A stretch of 64,000 nucleotides of DNA from JAMHWF01 sp035911095 (GCA_035911095.1 JAMHWF010000053.1:186001-250000); one strand, 5' to 3'. Positions 27,432 through 35,723 are shown, numbered from the stretch's first letter. Numbers and translations: made by a program. The notes: a model not told the origin generated them from the letters alone.

Positions 27432-30215
27432 GTGGGACTGAGCATCGTGGTGGCCCTGATCGGCGCCTTCGTCGGGGCGGCCGTCGATGGTGGCGGGGTG
27501 CTGGTCGGCGCCCTGGTCGGCTGGCTGCTGGTGCGCAGCGTGCGCCAGCAGCGGTCGATCGAGTCGCTGCAGCAGGCCCTGAAGGAGGTCACCGACGCGG
27601 CGCCGATGCCCGCCGCCCCGGCTGTCGCCACCCCGCCGGAGGCGCTGCCCGCGCCGCACGCCTTCGCGGCAGACGCCTTCGAGCCGCCGGATACGCTGCT
27701 GCCCGACGCCCCGGCGGCCATCGCCTTCGACCCGACGGCGCCCGCCGCGGCGGCACCCCCGCCGCCCTTCGCCGAGACGAACCCGCTCCCCGCCCCGGCG
27801 GTGCCGCCGGCGCCCGCGCCGCGACCGCCCCGCCCCGACCCGCTGGCCCCGCTGCGCGAATGGCTCTTCGGTGGCAACACGATCGTCAAGGCCGGCATCG
27901 GCATCCTCTTCGTCGGGCTGGCCTTCCTCGCCAAGTACGCCTCCGAGCATGTCGAGGTGCCGATCGAGCTGCGCCTGGCCGGGATCGGCGGCGCAGCGCT
28001 GGCGCTGCTCGGCCTCGGCTGGCGGCTGCGCCTTTCGCGCCCGGGCTATGCGCAGGTGCTGCAGGGCGGCGCGGTCGCGGTGCTGTACCTGACGCTGTTC
28101 GCCGCCTTCCGCTTCTACGGCGTGCTGTCGGTCGGGCCGGTGTTCGCGCTGATGGTCGTCGTCGCCGCGCTGGCGGCCGCGCTCGCGGTGCTGCAGAACG
28201 CGCCGGCGCTCGCGGTGATCGGCGCGCTCGGCGGCTTCGCGACGCCGCTGCTCGTCTCCACCGGCAGCGGCAACCACGTCGCGCTCTTCAGCTACTACCT
28301 GGTGCTCGACCTCGGCATCGCCGCGGTGGCCTGGTTCCGTACCTGGCGCGTGCTGAACCTGGTGGGCTTCGCCTTCACCTTCCTGGTCGGCACGGCCTGG
28401 GGCGTGCTCAAGTACGCGCCCGAGCACTACGCGAGCAGCCAGGCCTTCCTCGTCGCCTTCTTCCTGCTCTTCGTGGCGATCCTGCTGATGCCCGCGCGCC
28501 GCGCCGAGGCCGAGGCCGAGGCCGCGCCCCCCGCCGGCCACGCCAACCGCTGGGTCAACGGCAGCCTGCTGTTCGGCCTGCCGACGGTGGTCTTCGCGCT
28601 GCAGTACGGGCTGGTGCGCGACACCGCGCATGGCGCCGCCCTCTCGGCGCTCGCGCTGGCCGCCTTCTACGTCGGCCTCGCGTTCGCGCTGCGGGGGCGC
28701 CCGGCCCTGGCGCTGGTGTTCGAGGCGGCCCTCGCCGTCGGCACCGTCTTCCTGACGCTGGTGATCCCGTTCGCGCTCGACGCGCGCAGCACCGCCGGCG
28801 CCTGGGCGCTCGAAGGCGCCGGCCTGGTCTGGCTCGGCTGGCGCCAGCAGCGCCGGCTGGCGCGCGCCTTCGGCTATGCGCTGCTGGTGCTGGCCGGCGT
28901 CTCGCTGATGGCCGCGGGCGAGCGCTACGGGCCGCCCGCCAGCGTCTTCGATGCGCTGCTCTTCAACGGCGCGATGCTGGCCGCCGGCGCACTGGCGGCG
29001 GCGTACTTCGTGCAGCGCCACGCGCCGCCGGCAGCCCAAGGGCGGGCCGCAGACGAGGTCGGCGAGCGCATCGCCGAGCCGCTGCTGATCGGCTGGGCGG
29101 TGCTGTGGAGCCTCGCCACCGCCGGGATGCACATCGGCGCGCTGGTGTCGCCGCCGTGGCGGCTCGCCGCGGTGCTGGCGACGGCCGCCGGCCTCGCGCT
29201 GCTGTACTCGGCGCTGAGCGCGCGCCTGGCCTGGCGCCAGGTGGCACTGCCGGTGCTGGCCTATGCGCCGCTGCTGCTGCTCGGCGTCGCCGCCAGCGCG
29301 CTCGACCAGCCCGGCCCGCTGCGCCATGGCGGCGCCTGGGCCTGGCCGCTGGCGTTCGCGGCGCACCTGGCCACGCTGCGCTGGGCCGAGCCGGCCTGGC
29401 CGCCGCGCGGGCGGCACGGGGCCCATGCGCTCGGCGCCCTGGCGCTGGCCTGGCTCGGCGCACTGCTCGGACGCGAGCTGACGCAGGGCTGGGGCGACAC
29501 CGCCTCGGCCTGGGCCTGGCTCGGCTGGCTCGTCGTGCCGGCGGCGCTGCTGCTCTGGCTGCTGCGCGAGCCCTCGGCCCGCCGCTGGCCGGTGAGCGCG
29601 CTGCTGCAGGCCTACCGCAGCAGCGCAGCGGCGGTGCTGACGCTCGGCCTGCTGCTCTGGACGCTGGCCGCCAACCTCGTCTCGAACGGCTCGGCCCGGC
29701 CGCTGCCCCACGTGCCGCTGCTCAATCCGCTCGACCTCGGCATCGGCGTCGCGCTGGCCGCGAGCTGGGCCTGGCTGCGCAGCGCGCCGGCGCGACTGGG
29801 CCTCGCCCGCCATCCGGCGCTGGCGCCGTCGCTGCTGGGCGCGGCCGGCTTCGTCTGGCTCAACGCGATGCTCGTGCGCGCCTTCCACCACTGGGGCGGC
29901 GTGCCCTTCCGCTTCTCGGCCTGGACCGAGTCACTGGCGGTGCAGACGGGCATCACGCTGCTCTGGAGCATCACTGCGCTGGTGCTGATGTGGCTCTCGG
30001 CGCGGCGCGCGCAGCGCGAGCCCTGGATCGTCGGCGCGGTGCTGCTCGCCGCGGTCGTCGGCAAGCTGCTGCTGGTCGACCTGTCGGGCAGCGGCACGGT
30101 GACGCGCATCGTCTCGTTCATCGGCGTCGGCGTGCTGATGCTCGTGATCGGCTATGTCGCGCCGCTGCCGGCCGCGCGGCGCCAGGCGGAAGGAACCGCG
30201 GATGCGACGGCTTGA
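27432..30215 (+). CDS. DUF2339 polytopic membrane protein
   Basis: About 927 residues. One N-terminal membrane segment (LSIVVALIGAFVGAAVDGGG), an Ala/Pro-rich cytoplasmic linker (about 60-140), then more than 20 hydrophobic segments to the C-terminus. FGGNTIVKAGIGILFVGLAFLAKYASE is the characteristic start of the DUF2339 membrane region. Function unknown; the family is often next to DUF3999, as here. The GTG at 27432 was chosen because the hydrophobic segment follows at once; an in-frame ATG at 27345 would add 29 basic residues. Its 3' end overlaps the next gene by 14 nt. Confidence 0.8.
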   Translation: MGLSIVVALIGAFVGAAVDGGGVLVGALVGWLLVRSVRQQRSIESLQQALKEVTDAAPMPAAPAVATPPEALPAPHAFAADAFEPPDTLLPDAPAAIAFDPTAPAAAAPPPPFAETNPLPAPAVPPAPAPRPPRPDPLAPLREWLFGGNTIVKAGIGILFVGLAFLAKYASEHVEVPIELRLAGIGGAALALLGLGWRLRLSRPGYAQVLQGGAVAVLYLTLFAAFRFYGVLSVGPVFALMVVVAALAAALAVLQNAPALAVIGALGGFATPLLVSTGSGNHVALFSYYLVLDLGIAAVAWFRTWRVLNLVGFAFTFLVGTAWGVLKYAPEHYASSQAFLVAFFLLFVAILLMPARRAEAEAEAAPPAGHANRWVNGSLLFGLPTVVFALQYGLVRDTAHGAALSALALAAFYVGLAFALRGRPALALVFEAALAVGTVFLTLVIPFALDARSTAGAWALEGAGLVWLGWRQQRRLARAFGYALLVLAGVSLMAAGERYGPPASVFDALLFNGAMLAAGALAAAYFVQRHAPPAAQGRAADEVGERIAEPLLIGWAVLWSLATAGMHIGALVSPPWRLAAVLATAAGLALLYSALSARLAWRQVALPVLAYAPLLLLGVAASALDQPGPLRHGGAWAWPLAFAAHLATLRWAEPAWPPRGRHGAHALGALALAWLGALLGRELTQGWGDTASAWAWLGWLVVPAALLLWLLREPSARRWPVSALLQAYRSSAAAVLTLGLLLWTLAANLVSNGSARPLPHVPLLNPLDLGIGVALAASWAWLRSAPARLGLARHPALAPSLLGAAGFVWLNAMLVRAFHHWGGVPFRFSAWTESLAVQTGITLLWSITALVLMWLSARRAQREPWIVGAVLLAAVVGKLLLVDLSGSGTVTRIVSFIGVGVLMLVIGYVAPLPAARRQAEGTADATA

Positions 30216-31746
30216 CGCCCTCCCGACGGCCGCGGGCCGCCCCGTGACGCGGCGGCTCGCCACTGCACTGGCCGTGGCGGCCGGCGCCCTGAGCGCGACG
30301 GCCCAAGCTGCCGCGGCCGACGAGCCGCTCTTCCGCCACCGCGCGCCGATCGTCGTCGAGCAGCACGCCGCCTTCCTGCGCCTGCCGCTGCCGGCCGCGG
30401 CCTACGCGCGCAGCCTGCAGCCAGGGCTGCAGGACCTGCGCGTCGTCGACGCCCTGGGCGCCCGCGTGCCTTTCGCGCTGCTCGCGCCGCGGGCAGACGA
30501 GGTGCCGGCCACCGAGACGGAGCGCCCGGCCCCGCTCTACCCGCTGCCGCCCCGCCCGCCGGGCGCCGGCACGACGACCGGCGCCAGCTGGCCGCTGCCG
30601 GTCGAAGTGGTCGTCGACGGCGACCGCATCACCGTGCGGCGAGGCGCGGGCGCGGGCGCGGGCGCAGGCGGGGGCGGGGGCGGGGGCGACGCAGCGGCTG
30701 GCGGCGCGACGGCGGGGGGCTCCACACCCGGCCCGGCCAGGGCGCCCTCGCCCGGCTGGCTGTTCGACCTCGGCGAACGCGGGCGCGGCGACCCGGCGCC
30801 GCACTCGCTGCGCCTGCAATGGTCCGGCCCCGTCGAGTTCAGCGCGGCCTACACGCTGGAGCTGAGCGACGACCTGCGCCGCTGGCGGCCGGCCGTGGGC
30901 GGGCAGCTGATGGCGCTCGCCTCGGCGGCCGGGCCGCTGACCCAGCCGACGGTGGCGCTGCCGGCCGCGCCGGGGCGCTTCGCACGGCTCGTCTGGCTCG
31001 ACGATCGCACGGCGCCGCAGCTGAGCGGCGCGCAGTCGGTCGCGACGGTGCCGCGCAGGGTCAGCCTGGAGGCGCCGACCGAGCTCGTCGTGGCACCCAG
31101 CGCCGAGCCCGCCGCCCAGGGCGCCCGCGACGCCGACGCCGCGCGGGCGCTGAGCTTCGACCTCGGCGCGCCCCTGCCGCTGGTGTCGGTCGAGCTGCAA
31201 CTCGGCGGCGGCACGCAGGTCGTGCCGCTGCGGCTGCAGGCGCGCCAGCGCGCCGAGCAGCCCTGGCAACCGCTGGGCGCCGCGCTGGCCTACCGCATCG
31301 AGCGCGACGGCGCGGTCGTGACCTCGCCGCCGGTGCCGGTCGCGCGCACCGCCCGCTACCTGCGGGTCGTCGTCGACGAGCGCGCTGCGGTGCCGGCCGA
31401 GGCGCAGACCCGCCTGCGCGTGCAGGCGCAGCTGGCCGGCCTCGTCTTCGCGGCCCAGGGCCAGCCGCCCTATGCATTGCTCGCCGGCGCGCGCGACGCA
31501 CCGGCCGGCGCGCTGCCGCTGGCGATGCTGGTGCCGGACGCCGAAGCCGAAGCGACCCGCTACGGCCGTGCCCAGCTCGGCGACTGGGCAGAAGCCGAAC
31601 CGGCCGCGCGCGCCGAGCAGGCGCGCGAACGGCAGGCGGCGCTGCGCCCCTGGCTGCTCTGGGGCGTGATCGGCCTCGGCGTGGCCGGCCTGGGCTGGAT
31701 GGTCTGGCGCCTGGCGCGCGGCGGGCCGTCACGGCCGGCGGGCTGA
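30202..31746 (+). CDS. DUF3999 exported protein
   Basis: 514 residues. Signal peptide (LATALAVAAGALSATAQAAA), a large periplasmic region rich in beta-type sequence, and a C-terminal membrane anchor (LLWGVIGLGVAGLGWMVWRLA) with a short basic tail. Family pattern is DUF3999; function unknown. A Gly/Ala-Gly linker around residues 148-163 is encoded by a GC-only tandem repeat. The ATG lies inside the end of the DUF2339 gene with AGGAA upstream, so the two proteins are probably made together and may form an envelope complex (inference). Confidence 0.78.
   Translation: MRRLDALPTAAGRPVTRRLATALAVAAGALSATAQAAAADEPLFRHRAPIVVEQHAAFLRLPLPAAAYARSLQPGLQDLRVVDALGARVPFALLAPRADEVPATETERPAPLYPLPPRPPGAGTTTGASWPLPVEVVVDGDRITVRRGAGAGAGAGGGGGGGDAAAGGATAGGSTPGPARAPSPGWLFDLGERGRGDPAPHSLRLQWSGPVEFSAAYTLELSDDLRRWRPAVGGQLMALASAAGPLTQPTVALPAAPGRFARLVWLDDRTAPQLSGAQSVATVPRRVSLEAPTELVVAPSAEPAAQGARDADAARALSFDLGAPLPLVSVELQLGGGTQVVPLRLQARQRAEQPWQPLGAALAYRIERDGAVVTSPPVPVARTARYLRVVVDERAAVPAEAQTRLRVQAQLAGLVFAAQGQPPYALLAGARDAPAGALPLAMLVPDAEAEATRYGRAQLGDWAEAEPAARAEQARERQAALRPWLLWGVIGLGVAGLGWMVWRLARGGPSRPAG
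30643..30688 (+). repeat. GC-only tandem repeat in the DUF3999 gene
   Basis: GGGCGC hexamers turn into GGGGGC hexamers over about 46 bases and encode an Ala-Gly then poly-Gly linker. The array is a likely slippage site; six-base units would keep the frame. Confidence 0.8.
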
Positions 31747-32140
31747 ACCCAGGCCCCGGCGGGCGGCGACAGCAGCCCGCAGTTTCCTCGCAGAACCCGA
31801 CCTTGATATTCGATCCGCGACTCAGGCGAAGATTTCACTGCGCCCAGATCACCGACCTTCAGCGGCGCGAAAAACGAGTATCAACGACCCGTTTTCTTTG
31901 GGTTTCAAACCCCTCTATGCGAAATCCATCGCGCAGCCCAATCCCTAGCTTGTCGGCACCGCGGTGGCCTCATCTCCGCTAGGATCTCGGCGCCTTCTGG
32001 ACGGAGTGACTCCTTTCCCCGACGGGTAGCACGACATATTCACCTCGCCCCAGAAACCATGAATGAAACGTCGCACCGCGCATGGCCGCGCAACAGACGA
32101 AACATTCAGAGAATCATTTGAAACGCAGAGTCAAAATACC
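31747..32140. other. 394-bp intergenic stretch, locally A+T-richer
   Basis: No supported gene. From about 31800 to 32140 the sequence is visibly richer in A+T than its surroundings. A short dyad, GGGTT-TCA-AACCC, lies near 31900. It is the upstream region of the secreted golvesin-domain gene and probably holds its promoter, but no confident -35/-10 pair was found. Confidence 0.5.
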
Positions 32141-33025
32141 ATGAACATTCGACACATCAAAACCACTCGCCAAACCCTGGCTGCCGCCGTCTTGTGCAGC
32201 CTCGCGATGCAGAGCTTCGCCGAGGTGGTGATCGAGGCCGACGACAACACGGCGGTCTTCAGCGGCAGCTGGAGCCAGTCGACCGCCGTGCCCGGCTACT
32301 ACGGCTCGGACTTCGCGACGGCCACGGCCGGCGGCTCGGCCGACGCGGCGCGCTTCCTCAGCCCGCGTGCCATCAGCACCAGCGGCACCTACTGCGTCCA
32401 GGCGCGCTGGACGGCGGGCAGCAACCGCAGCGCCACCGCCCGCTACGAGGCCTACGACGGCAGCACGCTGCGCGCGACCTACGCCGCCGACCAGCGGGTC
32501 AACGGCGGCACCTGGCGCACGCTGGGCTGCGTCGCGCTGACGGCCGGGCGCACCGCCGAAGTCCGCCTGCTCGACGCGGGCAGCACCGGCGCCAGCGTCG
32601 TCGTCGCGGACGGCGTGCGCTGGGTGTGGGAAGAGAGCTCGACCGCGAGCCTGTGCATCAACGTCGCCGGCGGCCAGGGCCAAGGCGGCGGCACCTTCGT
32701 CGCCCAGGGCGCGACGATCCCGGCCAACGGCAGCTGCAAGCCCCTGTCGGGCTTCCTGAGGACCGGTAGCAACGTGATCGGCTACACCAGCGGCAGCGGC
32801 TGCACCTCGAGCGACGGCCAGGTCTTCAGCGCGACGCTCTCGACGACCAACCCAAGCTTCTTCGGTCCCGGCACCGTCGTCTCCGACCACATCCGCATCT
32901 GCACCGGCTCGAGCTGCCCGAGCGGCGTCAGCTCGCGGGACACGAGCAGCTACTTCGGCAACGTCGTGGCCCAGCGGGTCAGCTGCACCGCGGCGATGCT
33001 GGCGCTGCCGGCGGTGCACAACTGA
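32141..33025 (+). CDS. Secreted protein with golvesin C-terminal-like domain
   Basis: 294 residues. Signal peptide (LAAAVLCSLAMQSFA, cleavage about residue 28). Residues 29-165 resemble the golvesin/xanthan-lyase-type carbohydrate-associated module: IEADDNTAVFSG, STAVPGYYGSDFATA, GTYCVQARWTAGSNRSATARYEAYDG, QRVNGGTWRTLG and ADGVRWVWE. The C-terminal 130 residues contain eight cysteines, suggesting disulfides, and no known domain. The upstream in-frame ATG at 32063 would bury the signal peptide, so 32141 was chosen; no good ribosome binding site is visible. It stands alone and is probably an extracellular surface or polysaccharide-binding protein. Downstream it meets a hairpin and a repeat cluster. 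Confidence 0.7.
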   Translation: MNIRHIKTTRQTLAAAVLCSLAMQSFAEVVIEADDNTAVFSGSWSQSTAVPGYYGSDFATATAGGSADAARFLSPRAISTSGTYCVQARWTAGSNRSATARYEAYDGSTLRATYAADQRVNGGTWRTLGCVALTAGRTAEVRLLDAGSTGASVVVADGVRWVWEESSTASLCINVAGGQGQGGGTFVAQGATIPANGSCKPLSGFLRTGSNVIGYTSGSGCTSSDGQVFSATLSTTNPSFFGPGTVVSDHIRICTGSSCPSGVSSRDTSSYFGNVVAQRVSCTAAMLALPAVHN

Positions 33026-33032
33026 GGCAGCC

Positions 33033-33065
33033 GCCCGCCGCAGGGTGCAGCGCCCTGCGGCGGGC
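33033..33065. terminator. 13-bp-stem hairpin after the golvesin-domain gene
   Basis: GCCCGCCGCAGGG (33033-33045) pairs perfectly with CCCTGCGGCGGGC (33053-33065) around a 7-nt loop, starting 8 nt after the stop codon. There is no T-tract. Likely role is transcript-end protection or termination for the upstream gene. Confidence 0.7.
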
Positions 33066-33076
33066 CGGAGCCCGAT

Positions 33077-33153
33077 GGGGCTTGGGGCTTGGGGCTTGGG
33101 GCTTGGGGCTTGGGGCTCGGGGCTCGGGGCTCGGGGCTCGGGGCTCGGGGCTC
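33077..33153. repeat. Eleven tandem heptamers GGGGCTT/GGGGCTC
   Basis: Five GGGGCTT units (33077-33111) are followed by six GGGGCTC units (33112-33153). Every unit starts with four G separated by 3-nt spacers, which fits G-quadruplex formation on the plus strand. Seven-base units shift the reading frame, so the small open frames here (Gly-Leu-Gly-Ala-Trp and similar) are repeat translations and not listed as genes. Confidence 0.95.
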
Positions 33154-33183
33154 GGCGCGGCCCAGGCGCGGGCGGGGCGCTGC

Positions 33184-33366
33184 CGGCGTGCGACGGTGGC
33201 GGTCGTCGCTGCGCTCCGACTGCTCTGCGGTGCTCGGGCTTGCGGTCCACCGCATAACTCACTTCGCTCGCTGCGCTCGCTGCGTTCAGACAGATGCGGT
33301 GAGTCAGTTCACGAGGCGCGCTGCGCGCGCTGACCGCAAGCCCTGCGCTCCTCGACGCCCCCCACG
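33184..33366 (+). repeat. Structured intergenic element, copy A
   Basis: About 180 bp, homologous to copy B in opposite orientation. Landmarks: GACGGTGGCGGTCGTCG near 33192; CCGACTGCTCTGCGGTGCTCG near 33216; stem arms GGGCTTGCGGTC (33236-33247) and GACCGCAAGCCC (33332-33343), perfectly complementary over 12 bp; a core with ATAACTCACTTCGCTCGCT and CGTTCAGACAGATGCGG; and a tail ending CCCCCCAC. Boundaries are approximate. No coding gene is supported here. Confidence 0.75.
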
Positions 33367-33461
33367 CACGCCCGCAGCGCCCCGCCCGCACCTGGGCTGT
33401 GACCGGGTGGCGTGCGAATCCCCTTCTCACATCGAGCGGCAGGCGGCCCGCGGACCCGGCG

Positions 33462-33637
33462 CCGTGGGGGTCGCCGAGAAGCACAGCCTCGGGACGGGCG
33501 CGCGCAGCGCGCTTCGTGAACACTCTCGCCGCATCTGTCTGAACGGAGCGAGCGCAGTGAGTTATGCGGCGCCGTCCCGAGGCGAGCATCGCTGGGGAGT
33601 CGGCCCCCCCTGGGGCCGACCGACACCGTCGGCGCCG
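33462..33637 (-). repeat. Structured intergenic element, copy B (inverted)
   Basis: Inverted homologue of copy A. On the minus strand: GACGGTGTCGGTCGG, CCGACTCCCCAGCGATGCTCG, stem GCCTCGGGACGG, core ATAACTCACTGCGCTCGCT and CGTTCAGACAGATGCGG, then CCGTCCCGAGGC and a tail with CTTCTCGGCGACCCCCAC. On the plus strand the 12-bp stem arms are 33487-33498 and 33573-33584. The stem differs from copy A at many positions yet still pairs perfectly. An extra 9-bp hairpin (33599-33607 with 33612-33620) lies at its outer end. Confidence 0.75.
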
Positions 33638-33734
33638 GGGCCGCGGGCCGCCTGGCGCGGGGCGCACCGACCTCCACGCGCAAAGACCTCGGCAGACAAC
33701 AACCCTCACCGAGGCAACGAGCCCCTCAGCCCCC

Positions 33735-34658
33735 TCAGCCCAGCTCCGCCCCCACCTGCGCGATCTCCTGCCGCAGCCAGGCCGCCCCCACGTCACGTTG
33801 CGCGCGGTCGTGCCACAGCAGGTAGAAGCGCATCGGCGCCAGCTCGGCCGGGGCGTCGAGCACGACCAGGCCGAGCTGCTCGGCGTGGTAGTGGCCGTAG
33901 TGGCTGCTGCTGGTGAAGACGAGGTCGGAGTCGGCGACGAGGTAGGCCGCCAGGCCGAACTCGGGCACCGTCACGGCGATGCGACGCTTGGCCCCGACGC
34001 CCGCGAGGGCGCCGTCGACCGGCCCCGCCGCGCTCGAGGGCAGGTAGGGCTCAGGCGCGACGTGCTCCAGCTGCAGGTAGGTCTCGAGGTCGAGCGCGCC
34101 GCGCTCGGCGGCCGGGTGCCCCGGACGCACGAGGCAGATCATCCGGTCCTCGAGCAGCATGCGCCGGCGCAGGTGCGCGGGCGGGTCGGGCCAGTTGCCG
34201 ACCACCGCGTCGAGGGCCGCGTCCTCGAGCGCGCGCTCGAAGTCGAACTGCGGCGACAGCGGCTTGAGCCGCAGGCGCAGCCGCGGCGCGAGCGTGCGCA
34301 GGTGGGCGACCAGCCGCGGCAGGAAGAAGCTCTGCATGCAGTCGGCGGTGGCCAGCGTGAACTCGCGCGTCGAGGTGGCCGGCTCGAAGCCGGAGCCGGC
34401 GCGCAGCACCTGGTCCATCTCGCCGAGCACCGCGTGCAGCCGGCCTTCGAGCGCCAGCGCGCGGGCGGTCGGCACCAGGTGGCTGCCGCTGCGCACCAGC
34501 AGCGGGTCGCCCATCGCGCCGCGCAGCCGCCGCAGCGAAACGCTGATGGCGGACTGCGTCTGCCCCAGCTCCTCGGCCGTGCGCGAGACGCTGCGCGTGC
34601 GCAGCAGCACGTCGAGCGTGTGCAACAGCTGCAGGGACAGCGTGCCGAAGGCTTGCAT
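33735..34658 (-). CDS. LysR-family transcriptional regulator
   Basis: 307 residues. The N-terminal winged helix-turn-helix is visible in LSLQLLHTLDVLLRTRSVSRTAEELGQTQSAISVSLRRLR. The effector domain starts at REFTLATADCMQSFFLPRL, resembling NodD/PcpR-type LysR proteins. The frame is open to 34778, but homology begins at MQAFGTLSLQLL, so 34658 was chosen. It is divergent from the nine-gene transport/cyclo-ligase operon and is probably its regulator; the effector is unknown. Confidence 0.87.
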   Translation of the reverse strand: MQAFGTLSLQLLHTLDVLLRTRSVSRTAEELGQTQSAISVSLRRLRGAMGDPLLVRSGSHLVPTARALALEGRLHAVLGEMDQVLRAGSGFEPATSTREFTLATADCMQSFFLPRLVAHLRTLAPRLRLRLKPLSPQFDFERALEDAALDAVVGNWPDPPAHLRRRMLLEDRMICLVRPGHPAAERGALDLETYLQLEHVAPEPYLPSSAAGPVDGALAGVGAKRRIAVTVPEFGLAAYLVADSDLVFTSSSHYGHYHAEQLGLVVLDAPAELAPMRFYLLWHDRAQRDVGAAWLRQEIAQVGAELG

Positions 34659-34856
34659 CTCGGGACGGGATTCTAGGGACGACCCGGTCAGGCACCGACT
34701 TGAGCCGCCGCGCGCCCCAAGCCGGCCCGGACGGCACCAGGAGCGGCCGCGGCGCCGGGGCCATCGCCGAATGCGCATGAACTCTATGCCGCCGCGCCGC
34801 TGGGCGCCGGCCGGGCCGGTTCCTAGACTGCGCCGTCATCCCAAGCGAGCGAGACG
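34659..34856. promoter_or_regulatory. Divergent intergenic region of the LysR gene and the transport operon
   Basis: 198 bp between oppositely oriented starts, so both promoters should be here. A GCAT-N7-ATGC dyad (within GCATGAACTCTATGC, about 34776-34790) is the only noticeable symmetric site. No LysR T-N11-A box as clean as the one upstream of the malonate carrier was found. No TPP riboswitch (thi-box) sequence was recognised. Confidence 0.35.
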
Positions 34857-35636
34857 ATGAGCTACCACCACGAGGAACAGGCCCGCTGGCAGGGCCGGCA
34901 TGCCGGCAAGGACCAGTTGCGCGCCGATGTCTGGGACCGCCTGGCCTCGACGCGGGTCAACGTCGGCCCTGTGGCGAGCCGCATCCCGAACTTCGTCGGC
35001 GCCGACGTCGCCGCGAAGCGCCTGGCCGAGCTGCCGTTCTGGCAGGCGGCGCGCGTCGTCAAGTGCAACCCCGACCCGCCGCAGATCCCGGTGCGGCTGC
35101 GGGCGCTCTACGACGGCAAGCTGCTCTACACGCCGGTGCCCGAGCTGGTCAAGGGCTTCCCCTTCGTGCTGCTCGACCCGGAGGCGCTGAAGGCCGCCGA
35201 CGTCTCCTTCGAGCTGGCCGCCACCTCGCAGGGCGCGGTGATGTTCGGCCAGCCGGTGAACTTCGAGGACATGCAGCCGATGGACGTGATCGTCGTCGGC
35301 TGCGTCGCGGTCACCGCGCAGGGCGGCCGCACCGGCAAGGGCGGCGGCTTCGCCGACCTGGAGCTCGGCATCTTCCGCGAGCTGGGCAAGGTACCGACCA
35401 ATGCGCGGATCGTGACCACGGTGCACGAGGTGCAGGTGGTCGACGACGCGCGCATCGAGATGCTGCCGCACGACTCCGCGCTCGACTGGATCGTGACGCC
35501 CGAGCGCGCGATCGAGACCCGCTCGCCCTACCCCCAGCCGGCCGGCGTCGCCTGGGACGTGGTGCAGGATGACCAGATCCGCGACATCCCCTTCCTGCGC
35601 GACCTGCGCGCGCGGCTGCAGCGCAAGGGCGCCTGA
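34857..35636 (+). CDS. 5-formyltetrahydrofolate cyclo-ligase-like protein (paralogue 1)
   Basis: 259 residues, COG0212 family. VKCNPDPPQIPVRLRAL holds a substrate/ATP-binding-type Asn-Pro-Asp-x-Pro-Gln-x-Pro-Val-Arg element. GCVAVTAQGGRTGKGGGFADLELG corresponds to the glycine-rich G-x-R-x-G-x-G-x-G-(Y/F)-x-D segment of cyclo-ligases. True 5-FCL is usually about 180-200 residues, so this belongs to the longer 5-FCL-like branch. That branch has been tied by comparative genomics to thiamin metabolism (established, reaction undefined). It is the first gene of the plus-strand operon; a second, divergent paralogue ends it. Confidence 0.78.
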   Translation: MSYHHEEQARWQGRHAGKDQLRADVWDRLASTRVNVGPVASRIPNFVGADVAAKRLAELPFWQAARVVKCNPDPPQIPVRLRALYDGKLLYTPVPELVKGFPFVLLDPEALKAADVSFELAATSQGAVMFGQPVNFEDMQPMDVIVVGCVAVTAQGGRTGKGGGFADLELGIFRELGKVPTNARIVTTVHEVQVVDDARIEMLPHDSALDWIVTPERAIETRSPYPQPAGVAWDVVQDDQIRDIPFLRDLRARLQRKGA

Positions 35637-35723
35637 GCCGGCACGAGGCGCCGAGCCGCCGCCCGCCGACATCGCCCCTGGCCGCCCCGCCGCTCCCAGA
35701 CACCGCCCCCTTCGGAGAACCCC

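Noticed and set aside
33077..33153. CRISPR array
   Set aside because: Repeat units are 7 bp with no spacers, and no cas genes are nearby.
33400..33440. tRNA-like 3' end (GGGGATTCG on the minus strand)
   Set aside because: No acceptor stem, anticodon arm or intact T-loop could be assembled around it.
33045..33916. Small open frames (Gly-Leu-Gly-Ala-Trp repeats and frames reading HNSLRSLRSDRCGESVHEARCAR)
   Set aside because: They translate the heptamer array and the two inverted structured elements. The same peptide appears once in each orientation because the DNA is repeated, not because a protein is conserved.
34659..34856. TPP riboswitch ahead of the 5-FCL-like operon
   Set aside because: No CTGAGA-type thi-box sequence was seen despite the possible thiamin link.
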